From Saccharina japonica (Eukaryota > Sar > Phaeophyceae > Laminariales > Laminariaceae): 64,000 bases of DNA. The notes under the pieces are model-generated. The model searched no databases, was not told the origin of the DNA, and saw nothing but the letters and a program-made list of their open reading frames with translations. The position numbers and the translations under genes are program-made. Shown piece after piece: positions 52,561 through 64,000 of this stretch. Location: assembly GCA_008828725.1 (NCBI GenBank), contig MEHQ01001197.1, positions 1 through 64,000 on the forward strand, written 5' to 3'. Numbering within the stretch: the stretch's first letter is position 1; every line of letters begins with the position of its first letter.

Positions 52561-52975
52561 TTGTGCGGTAAAAGTGCAAAAACAGGCGTTGCCTCGTAAT
52601 TACTTAGTTTCAGTATATAATCGATTTTGGGCGTTAAATACCTCGGTATGACTTAATATGATCATACGCAGTTAGACCTTCGAATATTTGCGTGAAATTT
52701 GTACAAACATGCCTTGGATCACCTGGAAGCGGCTCGTTCAGAAAAAAAAAACGCCTGACTATTGTTGACCTCTTTGAAGGCCTGTGATTGGCTGGGCCAC
52801 ATTTTCGGCGGTAGCGCCAGTTCTAGGTCCTTAAAAAAAAAAAATGGCGATGTCTCATGGCGGTCAGTATGATACCAAACATGTGACATTGGAGTTGCTA
52901 TTGCATGCGGCATTCGTGACTGACGAAATTTGGGGTGCTATGCCTGAACCAGCTTGTACTTGTAAACTGTAGAGT
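52560..52975 (+). repeat. Dispersed repeat R2
   Basis: TTTGTGCGGTAAAAGTGCAA to GAACCAGCTTGTACTTGTAA. Second copy of 49908-50410, 2.65 kb away in the same orientation, on the other side of the transporter exon. Confidence 0.75.
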
Positions 52976-52979
52976 TGAA

Positions 52980-53370
52980 ACGCGTGCTACGCTAAAGGTA
53001 TAAGGTATACCTTTTTTTGGCTGGAACATTTTCTGAACGACCTATAATAGTAGTAAAGCCTCCTTAACCCCAAATCGTCGGCATTTCGTTCTTGCGTTGC
53101 AATATTTTTCATTGTGTACTACTGTACTTAGGTCATGGGGGTGTTCATCGGGTAGCACTTTACTTTCATTCCACTCCAAAATCGGTTTTTGACTTACTAT
53201 TAGTATAGAGCTCCTTAAGTGACCACCCTCAGAAGGCAAAAGCTTATTATTAGTAACATGGTGCACCTGCATGCAGGCTACCGCAGCATAAGGCCGTTTC
53301 CTATGCGGTTCGATTTTTGAGCTTCAGATTATGGTCTGATCGATTTTTCATTACCAACCGTAGCATGCGT
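52980..53370 (+). mobile_element. MITE M1 at left border of segmental duplication 2, copy B
   Basis: ACGCGTGCTACGCTAAAGGT to ACCGTAGCATGCGT. Contains an extra 70-bp insert before the right end (about 53285-53355) that begins CTGCATGCAGGCTACCGCAG. It is the counterpart of 27672-27968 but more diverged than the flanking duplication. Confidence 0.75.
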
Positions 53371-54224
53371 CAGGTGAGCCACCACTCACTGCGCTTTACT
53401 GAGTCAGGCACAAGTAAGAACATGTTTTTTGTTTTCGTTGTAATACCTATATTTCCGCGGCAAGGTGCCCCCTCCCCACGTGCATAGACACCACGTTATA
53501 CTACCCGTAAGCCGGCAAGGGAGAGGTAACAAAAAATACCGACCATTTAGAACGTTCCACGCGGGTTCAATCCACGCCCCACTCCGCTCAAGCAGTACAT
53601 AAAATCTCGACCGGCGTGCTGAGGCAGCCGGCGAGCGCGCAAATCAAAACACCGACAGCCGTTTCGCTATTAGGTTTCAGGAGGGCCCCTCTACCACTAC
53701 ATACCATACTACCCTTGTTTTTTCCTCGCCACAATCCGCGCCCCACGTAACATTACACATAACAAATACTGCAGTTTCGTCTGGCACGCCAGCTATTAGG
53801 CATGGGGGTATCCCAGCACTACTGTCTAAAAAAGAGGCGGGGAAATCCAACGCCTACATCATACCCTGCTGCTGTGTAACCTTCAAACGACGGAAATGTA
53901 ACCTCTCCGTTTCATTCACGCAAAAAACGAGTCCTTTTTTTTCATGACGGCCGAGTGATCGCCCCAAGCCTGTCTTCTCCCAAAGCGAAGGCGTAGTTAA
54001 GCCACTCTTTGACGTCATCATTCGCCATTTAGCTGCCACCCATAAAACGACACACAGCACCTGTTGCAAACCAATCAAGTATCGTAGCTCGAATGCACCT
54101 ATAGACTGCGCGACGGATGCATCATCGCCCAGACGGCCGTAAAAAATATACGAGGGTCTAACTATTTTGGCTCGCAGTTCTTGAGACGCTGAGACGCCCT
54201 CACTCTCGGACTTCGCCTTATTTC

Positions 54225-54305
54225 TTATTTCGCTTCCGGCGAACGGTCGAGAATCTCGCGAACCATTGGGTCCATTTCTTCCTCCAAAATCGATTCAGGA
54301 AAAGC
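54225..54305 (-). CDS. Patatin copy B, last exon (10)
   Basis: Same 26 residues and TAA as 28906-28826; one synonymous change in the second codon (Phe). Confidence 0.8.
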   Translation of the reverse strand, partial: AFPESILEEEMDPMVREILDRSPEAK

Positions 54306-57300
54306 CTGCGTGACAGATAGTAGGGGCGGGGGGGGGGGCAGTAGTTAACGCTTGGACCAGTGGGGTAATTGTCGTTTTTGGTAATCGTACAGTAAAACTT
54401 ACAAGGCCCGTTGTACCTCCTCGTTGCATCGTATATAGATGGCTAGGGATATGAGCAACGACAATCATAAGGTCGCAGAGCGTCGGAAAGCGATCAGCCT
54501 CCACCAGGCACCTTGGCCTTTGGCCCTCCCCTCCTCTCTCCTCTTCTCCTGACTCTTCCCTCTCGAACGCTCTTGGGTCGCGTGGTCAACTCAACGCCAT
54601 CAAACAAAACAGTGGAGGCATGAGACACGTATACGCCCATCAAAAATAACTACCATCCCTATCTCCATTCCGTCCCGCCGGTGACTCGCGCCCCGCGATT
54701 CGCAGCACACGAGTCTGACAGTACATACACCTGACGCGTGCTATACTATACGACAGGGCATGCCTTCTAAGCACTCTTTTGCCTTTTAAGGCAAATACGT
54801 ATGACCGACGAGGCCCCTCAAACGAGGAAGCTACCCGGACAAAACACGCCTTATCTTTGGAATCTGGAATCCCATTTTGTGTTGTACCATATGATTTCGT
54901 TTTATACTTAAGGCCGTGGGGTTGTTCATCGCTTTTCTAAAAAGTCAGTTTTTTTCAGGAGAGGGTACAGTAAAAAGTACCAGGTACGGATAGAGGTAAA
55001 AATAGCGCTCCTATACTATAATCAAGTGAGGAGCCTCCGCAAAAATTAGGTGCTGCCCTTGTAAGGCAAACCCCTTGCTGATGCATGCGCGTCACCTGGA
55101 GAGCCGCTTCCCGCCCGTCGAGATTCGCAGTAGCATGCCCCGGCACCGCCCGTCGCAGAAGCAGGTGCGCGTGTTCGTACCCCTTCCTTACACCTTCCAG
55201 CATGCTCTCTCGACGCCGCTCCAGACGCGCAATCTCCGACTCAGAAGCCTGCACTCGTCGAGGAGAAGCATGAGAACGGGGGGGAAAGCCGTAACAAACT
55301 TGTGTTTTTGTGTGTTTTTGTTCACATTAAACCGTTTTTTCCACCTATCGACATCAGGAAAAATATAGTGTCCGTGGTGATTCTTCAACCTAGAGAGAGA
55401 CACAAGCGGCCATAAACTACTTAGTGAGCTGTGTAATGTGTAATTGTTTTACTCGAAACGACAAGGCGCGTGCACGGGAGGGGGGAGGAATGGGGGCGCA
55501 AAAATGCAACACCATAAGTTAACTACCAGCCCGGCAACAGACGAGAACGATGTCAACGCTCAACCCGGGAAGAAGCAGCAAGCTAGATAAACGCTTGCTG
55601 TTTGATGCGCTACTACCTCCACCTAGCCGTTGTTTTAGCGCAGCCAGCCACTTCGCCTAAAAAAACACCCCGCAAACATCTTGTCGTAGCGTCAAACAAT
55701 AAGTATGCCACGACGTTCTAGCACGCTCACGACAAACACTCAACAACCAGATCGAGCTTTTTTTCAATCGCACGGGGTTGCAGCCCCCGTTACAAGCAGC
55801 CCCTTTTTTTCAAAACCAACATATATGCTATCCCTTCAACAAAAGTCTCCGCTAGATTTATCTGGGTCTGAGCTCTTACCGGTAGGCACATGGGCATAAG
55901 GTACGGCCCAGCGTCGCGGCCCGTAGCTCGCGCCGCCTCGTTGAGAGCCAGCACGGACTCCGCGTAGAGTTTCTTGTGACCGCTGCCCTTCATGTACTCG
56001 TACGACACGGGGTCCTTGCTCTTGCGCTTGAAGAACCGGCGCATAATAAGGCGTTCCGCCACCTTCGGCTTACCCAAAAGGTTGCCGCCTTCACATTTGA
56101 AAAAAAAAAAAAAAAAAGAGCGCGAGGGAAAGAAGGTTGGGTTAAACGAATGCCAAGCACGATTTGGGGGGTCACAAACAAAAGAGGTTCGCGCCTAAGT
56201 AGTGCTTTTGATTGTCTTCCCCTCAATCCAAACAGCATCGCAGACGACAAAAGCAACGCGTGATATTACTCGTGTAGTACTCTTAACGAGTCTATGATAC
56301 ACACCAGGCACCTAGGAGATCTGGTGCTGTTTTTATTGTCGCAAAAGGGGCGATCGACTGAAAAACCGTATAGCTAGTTGGTTTTGCGTCGGTCGATTTA
56401 GTTATGCTTCTTTCAGGCATGAAAAAGTGAGCGCGCATCGCGCCAAACCAAGCACATCTATTATACCGGGTTTGCTCGCCGTTCCGCATCTACATAAATA
56501 CGCAAGCGTGTTTTTGTGGGAGCCGAGCCCCGTAAAAAGTCAACAACGGATCTACTCGTTGTAGCGTACCTTATACCAGGTACACGCGTGCGGTGCTTCA
56601 CAGTAGAGCCTGTACAAAAAAAAATACGAAACCAAACCTAATATCAGCAGCTGACGTCAACTCACCTAACTGAGAAGACTATTTTTGGACCGCGCGCAAT
56701 AAAAATACTACTCGTACCAGATCCTGGTATAGTAACCAACCTCTCCAAGTCAGGGTCAACAGGAGAACATAATTGTTTAGGCCGCAAACGGACGAGCCGA
56801 GCCCGAAACTCGCAGCACCAAAACGTTTGGCGTATCCGACATCACACATAGGACTCTCGTTCGTACCGTTCTCGTACTGCTCCGCACGACCGAGGGAACG
56901 ATCGTGACGGGGTAAACCTGTTGTCAACAGGTTGTTTCTCCTTTGTCCTTTTTGGCACATGTTTCCTACACACACAGCCTCTCCGTCTGCTTATCTAGTG
57001 TTTATTTTTGGCCTTTGTATGAGAGTTTGGCCGTCGGTCAGCTTCTCCCCCCCCCCTCCCGAGAAGAAAGCAAGCAATCCCTGCCTGGTCGGTAAAAACC
57101 CGACGTGCCCCGTCGGATGCGAGGGCTCATGGTCATACGACTACGGCCATACATGACATGAGTACACCTCCCCACCCCCCGGTGCTCCGTCTCGAAAGGG
57201 ATGCGTGGTCAATGGCCAAATGACTAAGGCAAGCAACAAATGAGTACGCCCCCCCCCCCCCCCCCCCCCCGNGGGGGTGGGGGCGTACTCATTTGTTGCT

Positions 57301-60300
57301 TGCCTTAGTCATTTGACCATTGGCCACGCATCCCTTTCGAGACGGAGCGAAGGGGGGGGGGGAGGCGTACTCACTTGTTGTCGCCTTGGTCCTTTGATCA
57401 TTGACCACGCATCCCGTTCGAGACAGAGGACCGTCCCTACTCCTTATAGATACGCCTCCAATATTTGGGCGCTCGTTACGGTCTTTCCATATACTACATA
57501 GACACGTTTTGCTTAATCTTACGTATCCCCTTCCTATTTCGCCGCCAGTGGCCAAAATCTCATCTCCCAGGGGGGGGGGGGAGGAGCTGCGTTCAAGCGG
57601 ACAGCAGGAGGCGTGCCCGCTTGGAGAAGGCAAGAGATCACGCGAACACCATGGTGCGCGACGAAACAGCTTGGTTGTTCGCATGGGTTGGATTTTGTAG
57701 GTGCGCATAGGTTGGGGGGGGGGGGTGCGGGATGTCAAGAGCAGAAAAGCCCTTCCCCGCTTGCACCTGTGGTGCAAATTGTGGAAGTACTTAACAAAGC
57801 AATAATCAATAGCAAAGCTGTCAAGTGACAGCAGTTTTGGGCGTCACCGAGTCACACATTTAGGAGATTCCACACTAAAACTATTACAGGGGACCATAGT
57901 AAATAGGACCAAATGTTGTTAGTAAAAATAGATAGATATATAGGTATTTGGGTGTACCGTAGGTCCTACTTACTATTAGTATGGTCCCCCATAATAGTTT
58001 ATTGAAGTTTCTTACTATTAATAGACCGCCGACCGCCCCATGCCTAAACTGCCTTCTCCTGACATACTTCGTACTTGGACAATACCGCTCTGTCTGTAAA
58101 CTTGAGGAGCATTTAGTTACAGTAGTTATATATGAATACCAACGCGGCCGTTACATTCCGGGTACAGTAGCAAGAGTGTGGTATATAGCAACATACAAAG
58201 TATTCATACGGTACGCGTAAAAAAACACAAAAAAAAAAGCGCAGACTCACCATCGGTCCCGTAATGCCCGGGAGAAGCATGGACGCCCGCATGCATTCCG
58301 TCAGCTCCCTCAGCGTCTTGAAGTGCCCGCCCTTGCTGCTCAATACCACAGCTTTCTTGGAGGCAACGCCGCTCGCGATCACATGCAGAGGCTTGGTGGG
58401 GGTGGGCGTAGCGGCGGGCGGAGGAAGCGCGACATGACATAATGGATTGCTTGCGCATGCATGACACAATAGTGGACCGGGGGTGTGTGACTGCTTCAAC
58501 TCGTGTCGAGTGTAAACTAGACAGCTACAAAATACCTGTATTGTTGTATTACTGGGTTATACATACCAGGCACAGCAGACCCTGACGACTGCGTGTACGT
58601 AGTACATTCGATATCGGCCGATGTACAAAATGCGGCGAGATTGCAAATGGCACCAGCGTTTGAGGTCGCGAGAACTATCTATAATACCAACTTTTTACTA
58701 TGAATATTAAGTTGGACAGTCCAACTTGTTAGGGTGAGCGAACAAAGGGTTGCCTCCCGCTCAATGTCACCCTGCCGCCGTATTCTGCATTCCATCGCTC
58801 TCTTGAACACGTCGATAACACGCAAGGGTCGACCTCCTACCATAATATATATCTTCCTCCTCCTCTCGAACAACACAGCGTGCTTCACAAGTCCACAGCT
58901 ACCTCGGCGCAGCCTCTGACAGAGTCAGTCTCCCGCAGAGACAGCCTATATGTACGGCACCACAGTCCAATAGGTTATGAGCCTCGGACGATATCATACC
59001 GCTTTACCGTGGATTTACTCGCCGCCTATCTCAATTTTGGGGCAGACTCCGATACAGTCGACTAGAAGCGAAGGGGGGCGTGTTGTTGTGTGCATTGCGA
59101 ACTCGATGGGAGTGCCCCTCTCTCCACCATCGAAGGACTCAAGGTTGGCCCAGACTCTCGTCCGAACCACCCCGCTCTAAAGTCGGCCGCCCTGAAGTAC
59201 CTACCTGCGTTGCCTGCTTTTTCCAGAACATGTCCCAGTCCAGAGGCCGCTGCTGTTCCACCACGTCGCGCAGTAGGTAGTCTAGCTTGAGCACCGGGGA
59301 CCCCCATTTCTGCGAAACATTGTTTGACGAAAAACAAATGCAGTTGCTTAGAGATAAAAGAACAGCCGCCAAGTTTACGCCAGAGTTGATAATTGGCTAT
59401 ATTGATCCTTTGACAAGGACACCCTTAAGGCGTGCGTGCACACGCCTGAGTTTTACTCGTAGGTGACGCGTCATACCAAAACTTCCTTCAAGGTTGACGT
59501 TGCGCTAGATAATAGGCGCCTCGTTTCGTACAGCCTGGGGAGCAGGATTTGTTCGGGCAGTTTCTATCGAGCGCACGGCGCTGCAATGTATCATACTAAA
59601 GCTTTTACTTGCAAATAATTTTCGGAAAATCGCGACCCAAGTATATTCCGGTCCTTCGTTTACCCTAAGTCTCTACTTCGGTATATCCTACGTAAGCATA
59701 TACTTCGTACATATAGACCTGTTCAGCACCCGAACGACAGCACACAACGTCCCGCCAAGACTAAAAAGAGAAACAAAAAATCAGATAGGATAGCTGTCGC
59801 TAGGAACTTGCGCAGCGAGTAGTGTATTTGTACCTGTCGTCAACTTGTGTGCGTTGGTTGAGGATTTGGATAATCGCATACGTGCATAGTGAAATTGACC
59901 AATCTCGGTCGGCAGTCGTAGAACCCGGTTTCAGCCAGCTCGAAAGGGGTCCCTACTTTTTGGCGAGGTGAAAATAAGAAACTCGTATTCGCGCGTAACC
60001 AAAATCGAGAGGGCGGCGAGGCGATAGACATGCATGCGATACGGATCGAAACCCCCTGCAGTCGCGCGCATAATAGCCATCTGCCAAACCGTTTTCGGGT
60101 ACCCGACACTATTGTTATCCTGCCTCACGCGCTCTGCACCTCTCTAACGAGCTCCTTAACCCCCCTCCATCTCGTCACCACAGTCCCAACCAGCCCCAGC
60201 CCCATCGCGCGGAAGACTTGTCTTCTCAGCAGCGGCGTACGAAACAAACGCCAGCGGAGAGGTAAAACGAGGGTGTGTAGGGTCAACGGAAGCGGCATTC

Positions 60301-61499
60301 GAGGGAGAGGGTGGGGGGGGGGGGGGGGCGTACTCATTGTGGGCACGGCCGAGTCATAGTGACCATAGACCGCTCGATCCTACAATGCCGGGACGGAGAG
60401 GCGTTGGGTTTTAACCACCCAGCAGTACATTGCTTGCACCAAGCGCGCAAAGTCGCCGTGAGTATTGGCGTAGTCGCATGGAGGGGGAGGGGGCGGGCTA
60501 CTCATTTGTTGCTAGCCCTTAGTCATTTGACCATTGACCACGCATCCCTTTAGACGGAGCACCGTTCCTACTCCTAATAGAGACACTCCAAAACTTGGGC
60601 GTCTCATTACGTTGTTTCCATATATTAGCAAAGATTTGTTTTTGCTAATCTTATCCACCTCTTCTGTTGCCGCTGTGGCCACCAGTCTATCTCCTAAGAT
60701 AGCGATCGTTTCTCGCCTACTATTTAGTGTACCAACTGCTCCATGTCACACTCGTCTATTTTCGCATCATCCCTTCCTCTAGCCACATCCCTTTCCTCCT
60801 TGAACCTTCACATTCTCCACTATGTCAACTCTACTCTCTAATGGCTTTGCCACATGGGCACATTCGTGCATCTACTTCCTCCTCCTCCCGGCTACTGGTA
60901 TACCTCCTTCTTTCTGGCAGGTCCAGGTCCCCTACACGAAATCGCAGTTTCAGCTTTTTCGCGAAGTCCATTGGGCCGTGCAGATAGGGGGCAAGAGCAC
61001 TATATAGCGAGTCATAGTCTAGGCACCCACCACCACGTTCACATGATTAAGGCCATCTATGACACGAGAATAAAAGCTGTGCCTGAAGCGCTCACCGGTA
61101 CGTGTTGTTGATCTCACATTAGGTCATTATAGTCATATTATGTACCAGGTATCAGTACCAGGTAGTCCGTGGTGAATAAAACGAACGAGGAATCTACCAA
61201 AATCTAGTCTATACAGATAGGTAGGAAAATAGAATCAAGCAAAACTCAGTCGGTGTACCAGGATGACAGCCCGGTCCCACGACCTACCGTCCTATCGTAC
61301 AAACACAAAACATATAAACGATATATGTCCACGTATATAGACACCAAATACATAACTATGATATAACTATGATATACCAAGCCAGGTATATCATACGAGA
61401 GCGCTTATCTGCGGTGTTTTACCTGGTGTCGATGAAGTGCCGCCCGGTTCCCGTGAGTGTGTCGTAGTACACGCTGCACCCCATCCTCGGCATCCCCTC
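54225..61499 (-). CDS. Patatin-like phospholipase, second gene copy (exons 3-10)
   Basis: Second copy of the gene at 28826-45586, with exons at 61499-61423, 60224-60140, 59309-59205, 58391-58251, [one not found], 56088-55880, 55248-55096, 54305-54225. The reading frame and splice sites of all visible exons are intact. Exons 1 and 2 would lie beyond the window. The differences I can find in coding sequence (two in exon 5, one in exon 6, one in exon 10) are all synonymous, which suggests both copies are under selection or have been converted recently. It is also possible that the two copies are alleles placed in tandem by the assembler. Confidence 0.85.
54734..55092. mobile_element. MITE M1-like element at the exon 9 donor, copy B
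   Basis: Duplicate of 29333-29691 with the same CACCTG flanks, so the insertion predates the duplication. Confidence 0.8.
55096..55248 (-). CDS. Patatin copy B, exon 9
   Basis: Protein sequence identical to 29847-29695. Confidence 0.85.
55880..56088 (-). CDS. Patatin copy B, exon 8
   Basis: Protein sequence identical to 30687-30479, with the same phase and splice signals. Confidence 0.87.
57070..57175 (+). mobile_element. Poly(C)-tailed SINE, 5'-truncated (copy B)
   Basis: Duplicate of 31669-31780. Confidence 0.8.
57176..57258 (+). mobile_element. Poly(C) LINE 3' end fragment (copy B)
   Basis: Duplicate of 31781-31858. Here the C tail is longer and runs to an N at 57272. Confidence 0.8.
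57272..57272. other. Single N between a C run and a G run
   Basis: C run on the left and G run on the right make a tail-to-tail junction of two LINE ends. Copy A has about 0.9 kb here, so sequence has probably been lost in assembly. Confidence 0.8.
57275..57352 (-). mobile_element. Poly(C) LINE 3' end fragment
   Basis: G tail, then CGTACTCATTTGTTGCTTGC to CATCCCTTTCGAGACGGAGC. It ends where the G tail of the next LINE copy begins. Confidence 0.8.
57353..57577 (-). mobile_element. Poly(C) LINE 3' fragment, longer
   Basis: G tail at 57352-57361, then CGTACTCACTTGTTGTCGCC and the coding end (CSIWKDRNERPNIGGVSIRS on the minus strand). It stops at the next G run at about 57570. Confidence 0.75.
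57881..57997. mobile_element. MITE M2 (copy B)
   Basis: Duplicate of 33264-33380. Confidence 0.8.
58251..58391 (-). CDS. Patatin copy B, exon 6
   Basis: Same protein as 33765-33625, with one synonymous change. Donor GTGAGT. Confidence 0.9.
59205..59309 (-). CDS. Patatin copy B, exon 5
   Basis: Same protein as 34683-34579, with two synonymous changes in the RPL codons. Confidence 0.9.
60140..60224 (-). CDS. Patatin copy B, exon 4
   Basis: Same protein and phases as 35598-35514. Confidence 0.78.
60311..60481 (-). mobile_element. Poly(C)-tailed SINE, 5'-truncated (copy B, many small indels)
   Basis: Counterpart of 35688-35847. Unlike the flanks it differs from copy A by numerous single-base gaps and insertions. 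Confidence 0.7.
60482..61024 (-). mobile_element. Poly(C) LINE 3' part (copy B)
   Basis: Counterpart of 35848-36385. The first 370 bp carry many single-base differences so the frame is not open; from about 60850 the match to copy A is again near perfect. Confidence 0.7.
61423..61499 (-). CDS. Patatin copy B, exon 3
   Basis: Same 77 bp coding sequence as 36860-36784, with donor GTAAAA in place of GTAAAT. Confidence 0.87.
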
Positions 61500-61742
61500 C
61501 TGGGCGCCGCGTGACGTGATCAAAACAGGATGTCGATAAGACAGGCGTCACCGGAATGTTGATAAGAGATGGCCGGGGCGTGAAGCAGGTGCGTTGAGGG
61601 TGTACCGGTATGTATTACGAGTAGCATGGGTCCTTGCCTTCGCAATTTGATCGTTGTCCATGAAACAGTAATACCAGTGGTTTTTGGTGCCAGTTAACGG
61701 TATAAAGGAAACTCCGCCGAACAAAACAACACCTTAAATCTT

Positions 61743-62143
61743 CAGCGCTGCGCCGCTGTACCGTCATCTGCCTCAGGCTGGTTTTATTTAACCAAGGTTT
61801 TTCGCGGCCGAACCGCGGTGCGAATGTTAGTATTGGATAATTGAACGGTGCGGTGCGGTGCGGCGTGCGGATTTTGGTTTTTGAATTTCATACGGTGCGG
61901 TGCGGTGCGGTGCGGTGCGGTGCGGTGCAGTGTGAAATCGGTAAAACCCGCACCCCAACGTACCCGCACCGTAGAAACCACTTGGTTTGGAAGAGCCTAA
62001 AGTCTTTGTCACTGTTATTGTTTTTAGAGAGTCGAACGGTACGGTTCGGTACGGATTTCGTTTGTGAATCGCACCGCACCGTGAGAAAAAAAACACAGAT
62101 TCAACAGCTGTTGGTTCCAACAGTTTTTTAATGGCGCAGCGCT
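61743..62143. repeat. GGTGC-rich element (copy B)
   Basis: Counterpart of 37104-37531 with a longer pentamer run (about 61890-61930) and without the 40-bp internal duplication. Confidence 0.55.
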
Positions 62144-63406
62144 CACCCCTCCTTAGCGTTCAGAACACCGAAATATACAAATATACGCCCATTGTGAGGT
62201 CGGACTATTATAAATCCCTATACACGTAACCTGGTTTTGATGTTTTGATCGTGCTTCTTTTTATCCGACAATCCGAAACATTATAGAATACTCCAGGAAA
62301 CGTCCTATTGAAGTACTTGTAAATCCCTACTGGAGACCCATAGGGCCCGAGCAGCGCTAACCCCGTCAACGTTAGACCTAAAAACAAAACAGCGTATCAT
62401 ATATACGTCCCAACGAGCAACAGAGCAACAACGCAACGACAGGTATAAAACATAGTATCATATACGTGGTGTGGTATACTGTATGTATGTACCAGGTACA
62501 GTATGTACATGTTATATCATATAAAATGTAATGCCAGGTATACTTGATACACCCGGCGCGTTACCTACTGAAGATTGTGGCTATAGATTCAACACGACAA
62601 CGCAGTTGAGGTCGTCCGTCGCTGGCCAGAAACAATGCAAAAATTGCAGGTGCAATGGTGTGCGCAGCAGCGCCGGGCATCCTAAGCAAGCGGCAGGCCC
62701 AAGGACCTCGACGCGCCTGATAGTAGCCGAAGGGCCTCGTATTTTTTTTTTTCAAGTACTGCTACTTACTGTATTCAACCAATCAATCGCCTCTCACACA
62801 TCGATATATAGCTATTTCGGTGCTGATGCTCGCCGCTGTGTCCATATTCCGTGACAAAGCGGCAAGCAGCCGAACCGAAACGAGGTGCGACACCTTGCAA
62901 CGCCCATTGCAATAGTGCATGCAGTGTACGTAGTGAGATAGTGTCCGCCGACACGCTCGCATTACCCCCTCCTAATCTTCAGGACCACGGCTTATTACGC
63001 TCGCATCCGAATGCCAAAGGGCCACGACGTGCTGAGCAAACACGTTATCATACCCGGTACCATCAGTAGTACTCGCAAAGTCATGGTATACAAGCGATAG
63101 CACAGCAGTAGTATACCAGGTATCATACACGTAAAATCTACACTCATGCTGTGACGGTACACACTAACGTAGAAACTGCATGCGTACGCGTACGTAGGTT
63201 GAGCATGCATGCACCCAGGGCGTTCCAACAAGACAACTGACCCCAAGCTGTTCAGTGGTTGTGTGTAGAAGGAGGAGGTATCGTGCCATACTAGCTTCCG
63301 GGGATGCTCTCACATCTCACACGACCAAAGCGTCCCTCGTATGTATGTATTGCCATTTTGACATGCAGTAAACAGTAACTACATCAGTAACTACATCATA
63401 CGTAGA

Positions 63407-64000
63407 CTATTACGGGAAACCATAGTAAATAGGACCTATAGGGATACCAGGTCCCCTTCCCCTAGATAGTACCGCCTCATTACACACAAGTTCAAGGTCA
63501 CCAGAGGTTCCTCACTCCGTTCCGTGAAGGCCCGAGACACCAACCCACCTCGGTGTGTCCTCCACACCACAACCACACTAGAGATAACCTGTCAGGGGCT
63601 CCGCCCCACATTGGCGTCGTCGGCTTGGTATATTTCATCGGTGTTGGTGCGCAGCACGCGACGTTAGCAATAACTGTCAGCGCTGCTGTACGGAACAAAT
63701 TGAAGAACATTCTGCTCGTATACTTTTTTACCAGCTCCATGAGCAATCCGGGTTCCCATCGTTCTCATGAGGAGGAAGAGCATCCCTCTGCCACGAGGAG
63801 GAAGAGCATTCCCCTGCCGAGCAGTAAACCAGTACGAGTCGCCCGAGAAGAGGAAGCAGGAGGTGGCGACGGTCGCGAGGTCGTTGGGCCGAATGGGTCG
63901 ATTCGGCACACTGACTCTGTTCGCCAAGTCACAGCTGACGGGGCAAACACACGGTCAGAGGTTAAGTTGGCCTTTGAATCCACGTACTTGTCCGCTGATG
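63407..64000. mobile_element. Split MITE M2 left half and broken retroelement fossil (copy B, cut by window end)
   Basis: 63407-63445 is the M2 left half as at 38783. The 45-bp direct repeat of the fossil follows at about 63565-63610. From 63901 onward the sequence resembles, in inverted order, the part of the fossil at about 39.5 kb. Broken; same family as 38941-41034. Confidence 0.6.

Larger units (their letters stand above)
53371..63900. repeat. Segmental duplication 2, copy B
   Basis: Direct copy of 27969-39276, about 25 kb downstream. Divergence by eye is a few changes per kilobase over most of it, but is much greater in 60310-60850. Beyond 63900 the sequence is unlike copy A at the same point; it resembles in inverted orientation a part of the retroelement fossil at about 39.5 kb. 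Confidence 0.95.

Overview
The window looks like nuclear DNA of a eukaryote, most likely a stramenopile alga and plausibly a brown alga. The reasons are long repeat-filled introns (up to about 5.5 kb), short exons (77 to 209 bp apart from first and last exons), and a chloroplast-lipase type patatin gene whose exon phases fit together. The assignment to brown algae is an inference from gene architecture; no rRNA or organelle marker is present. Most of the 64 kb is repeat, and only three host genes can be supported.

Layout. 1-12500: two copies of a 3.06 kb segment (1-3060 and 8881-11959) separated by a palindrome array, foldback elements, microsatellites and poly(C)-tailed retroposons. 12500-27670: no host gene that I can support; TIR elements, SINE copies, a LINE remnant (21.9-22.6 kb), and a MITE whose two ends have grown into tandem arrays (22796-24008). 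27969-39276: first copy of an 11 kb segmental duplication that carries exons 3 to 10 of a minus-strand patatin-like phospholipase gene. Its exons 2 and 1 follow at 42.4-42.6 and 44.8-45.6 kb, with a broken Ty3/gypsy-type retroelement in intron 2. 45587-46669: intergenic space between that gene and a divergent plus-strand ankyrin-repeat gene with a C-terminal RING-like zinc finger (46670-49866). 51299-51631: C-terminal exon of a choline-transporter-like (SLC44/CTL) protein on the minus strand. 53371-63900: second copy of the 11 kb segment, with a second nearly identical set of patatin exons 3 to 10; its exons 1 and 2 would lie beyond base 64000.

The most interesting non-genic material is a retroposon system that ends in poly(C). 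A LINE whose reading frame stops only a few bases before a run of C shares its last 55-75 bp with an abundant SINE of about 390 bp that also ends in poly(C). Many copies begin directly after an older C run, so elements stack in the same orientation. The second is a pair of 340-360 bp TIR-bounded units built almost wholly of the palindrome TACTCGGAGTA and variants. The third is a MITE (ACGCG termini) inserted exactly in the splice donor of patatin exon 9, where the target-site duplication rebuilt the donor.

All coordinates were read by eye. Splice sites are predictions from reading frame, phase and GT-AG signals; there is no transcript evidence. Single Ns at 3317 and 57272 and a 20-N gap at 20824-20843 fall in or beside SINE sequence or C/G runs. 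The sequence of 60.3-60.85 kb looks poorly polished.
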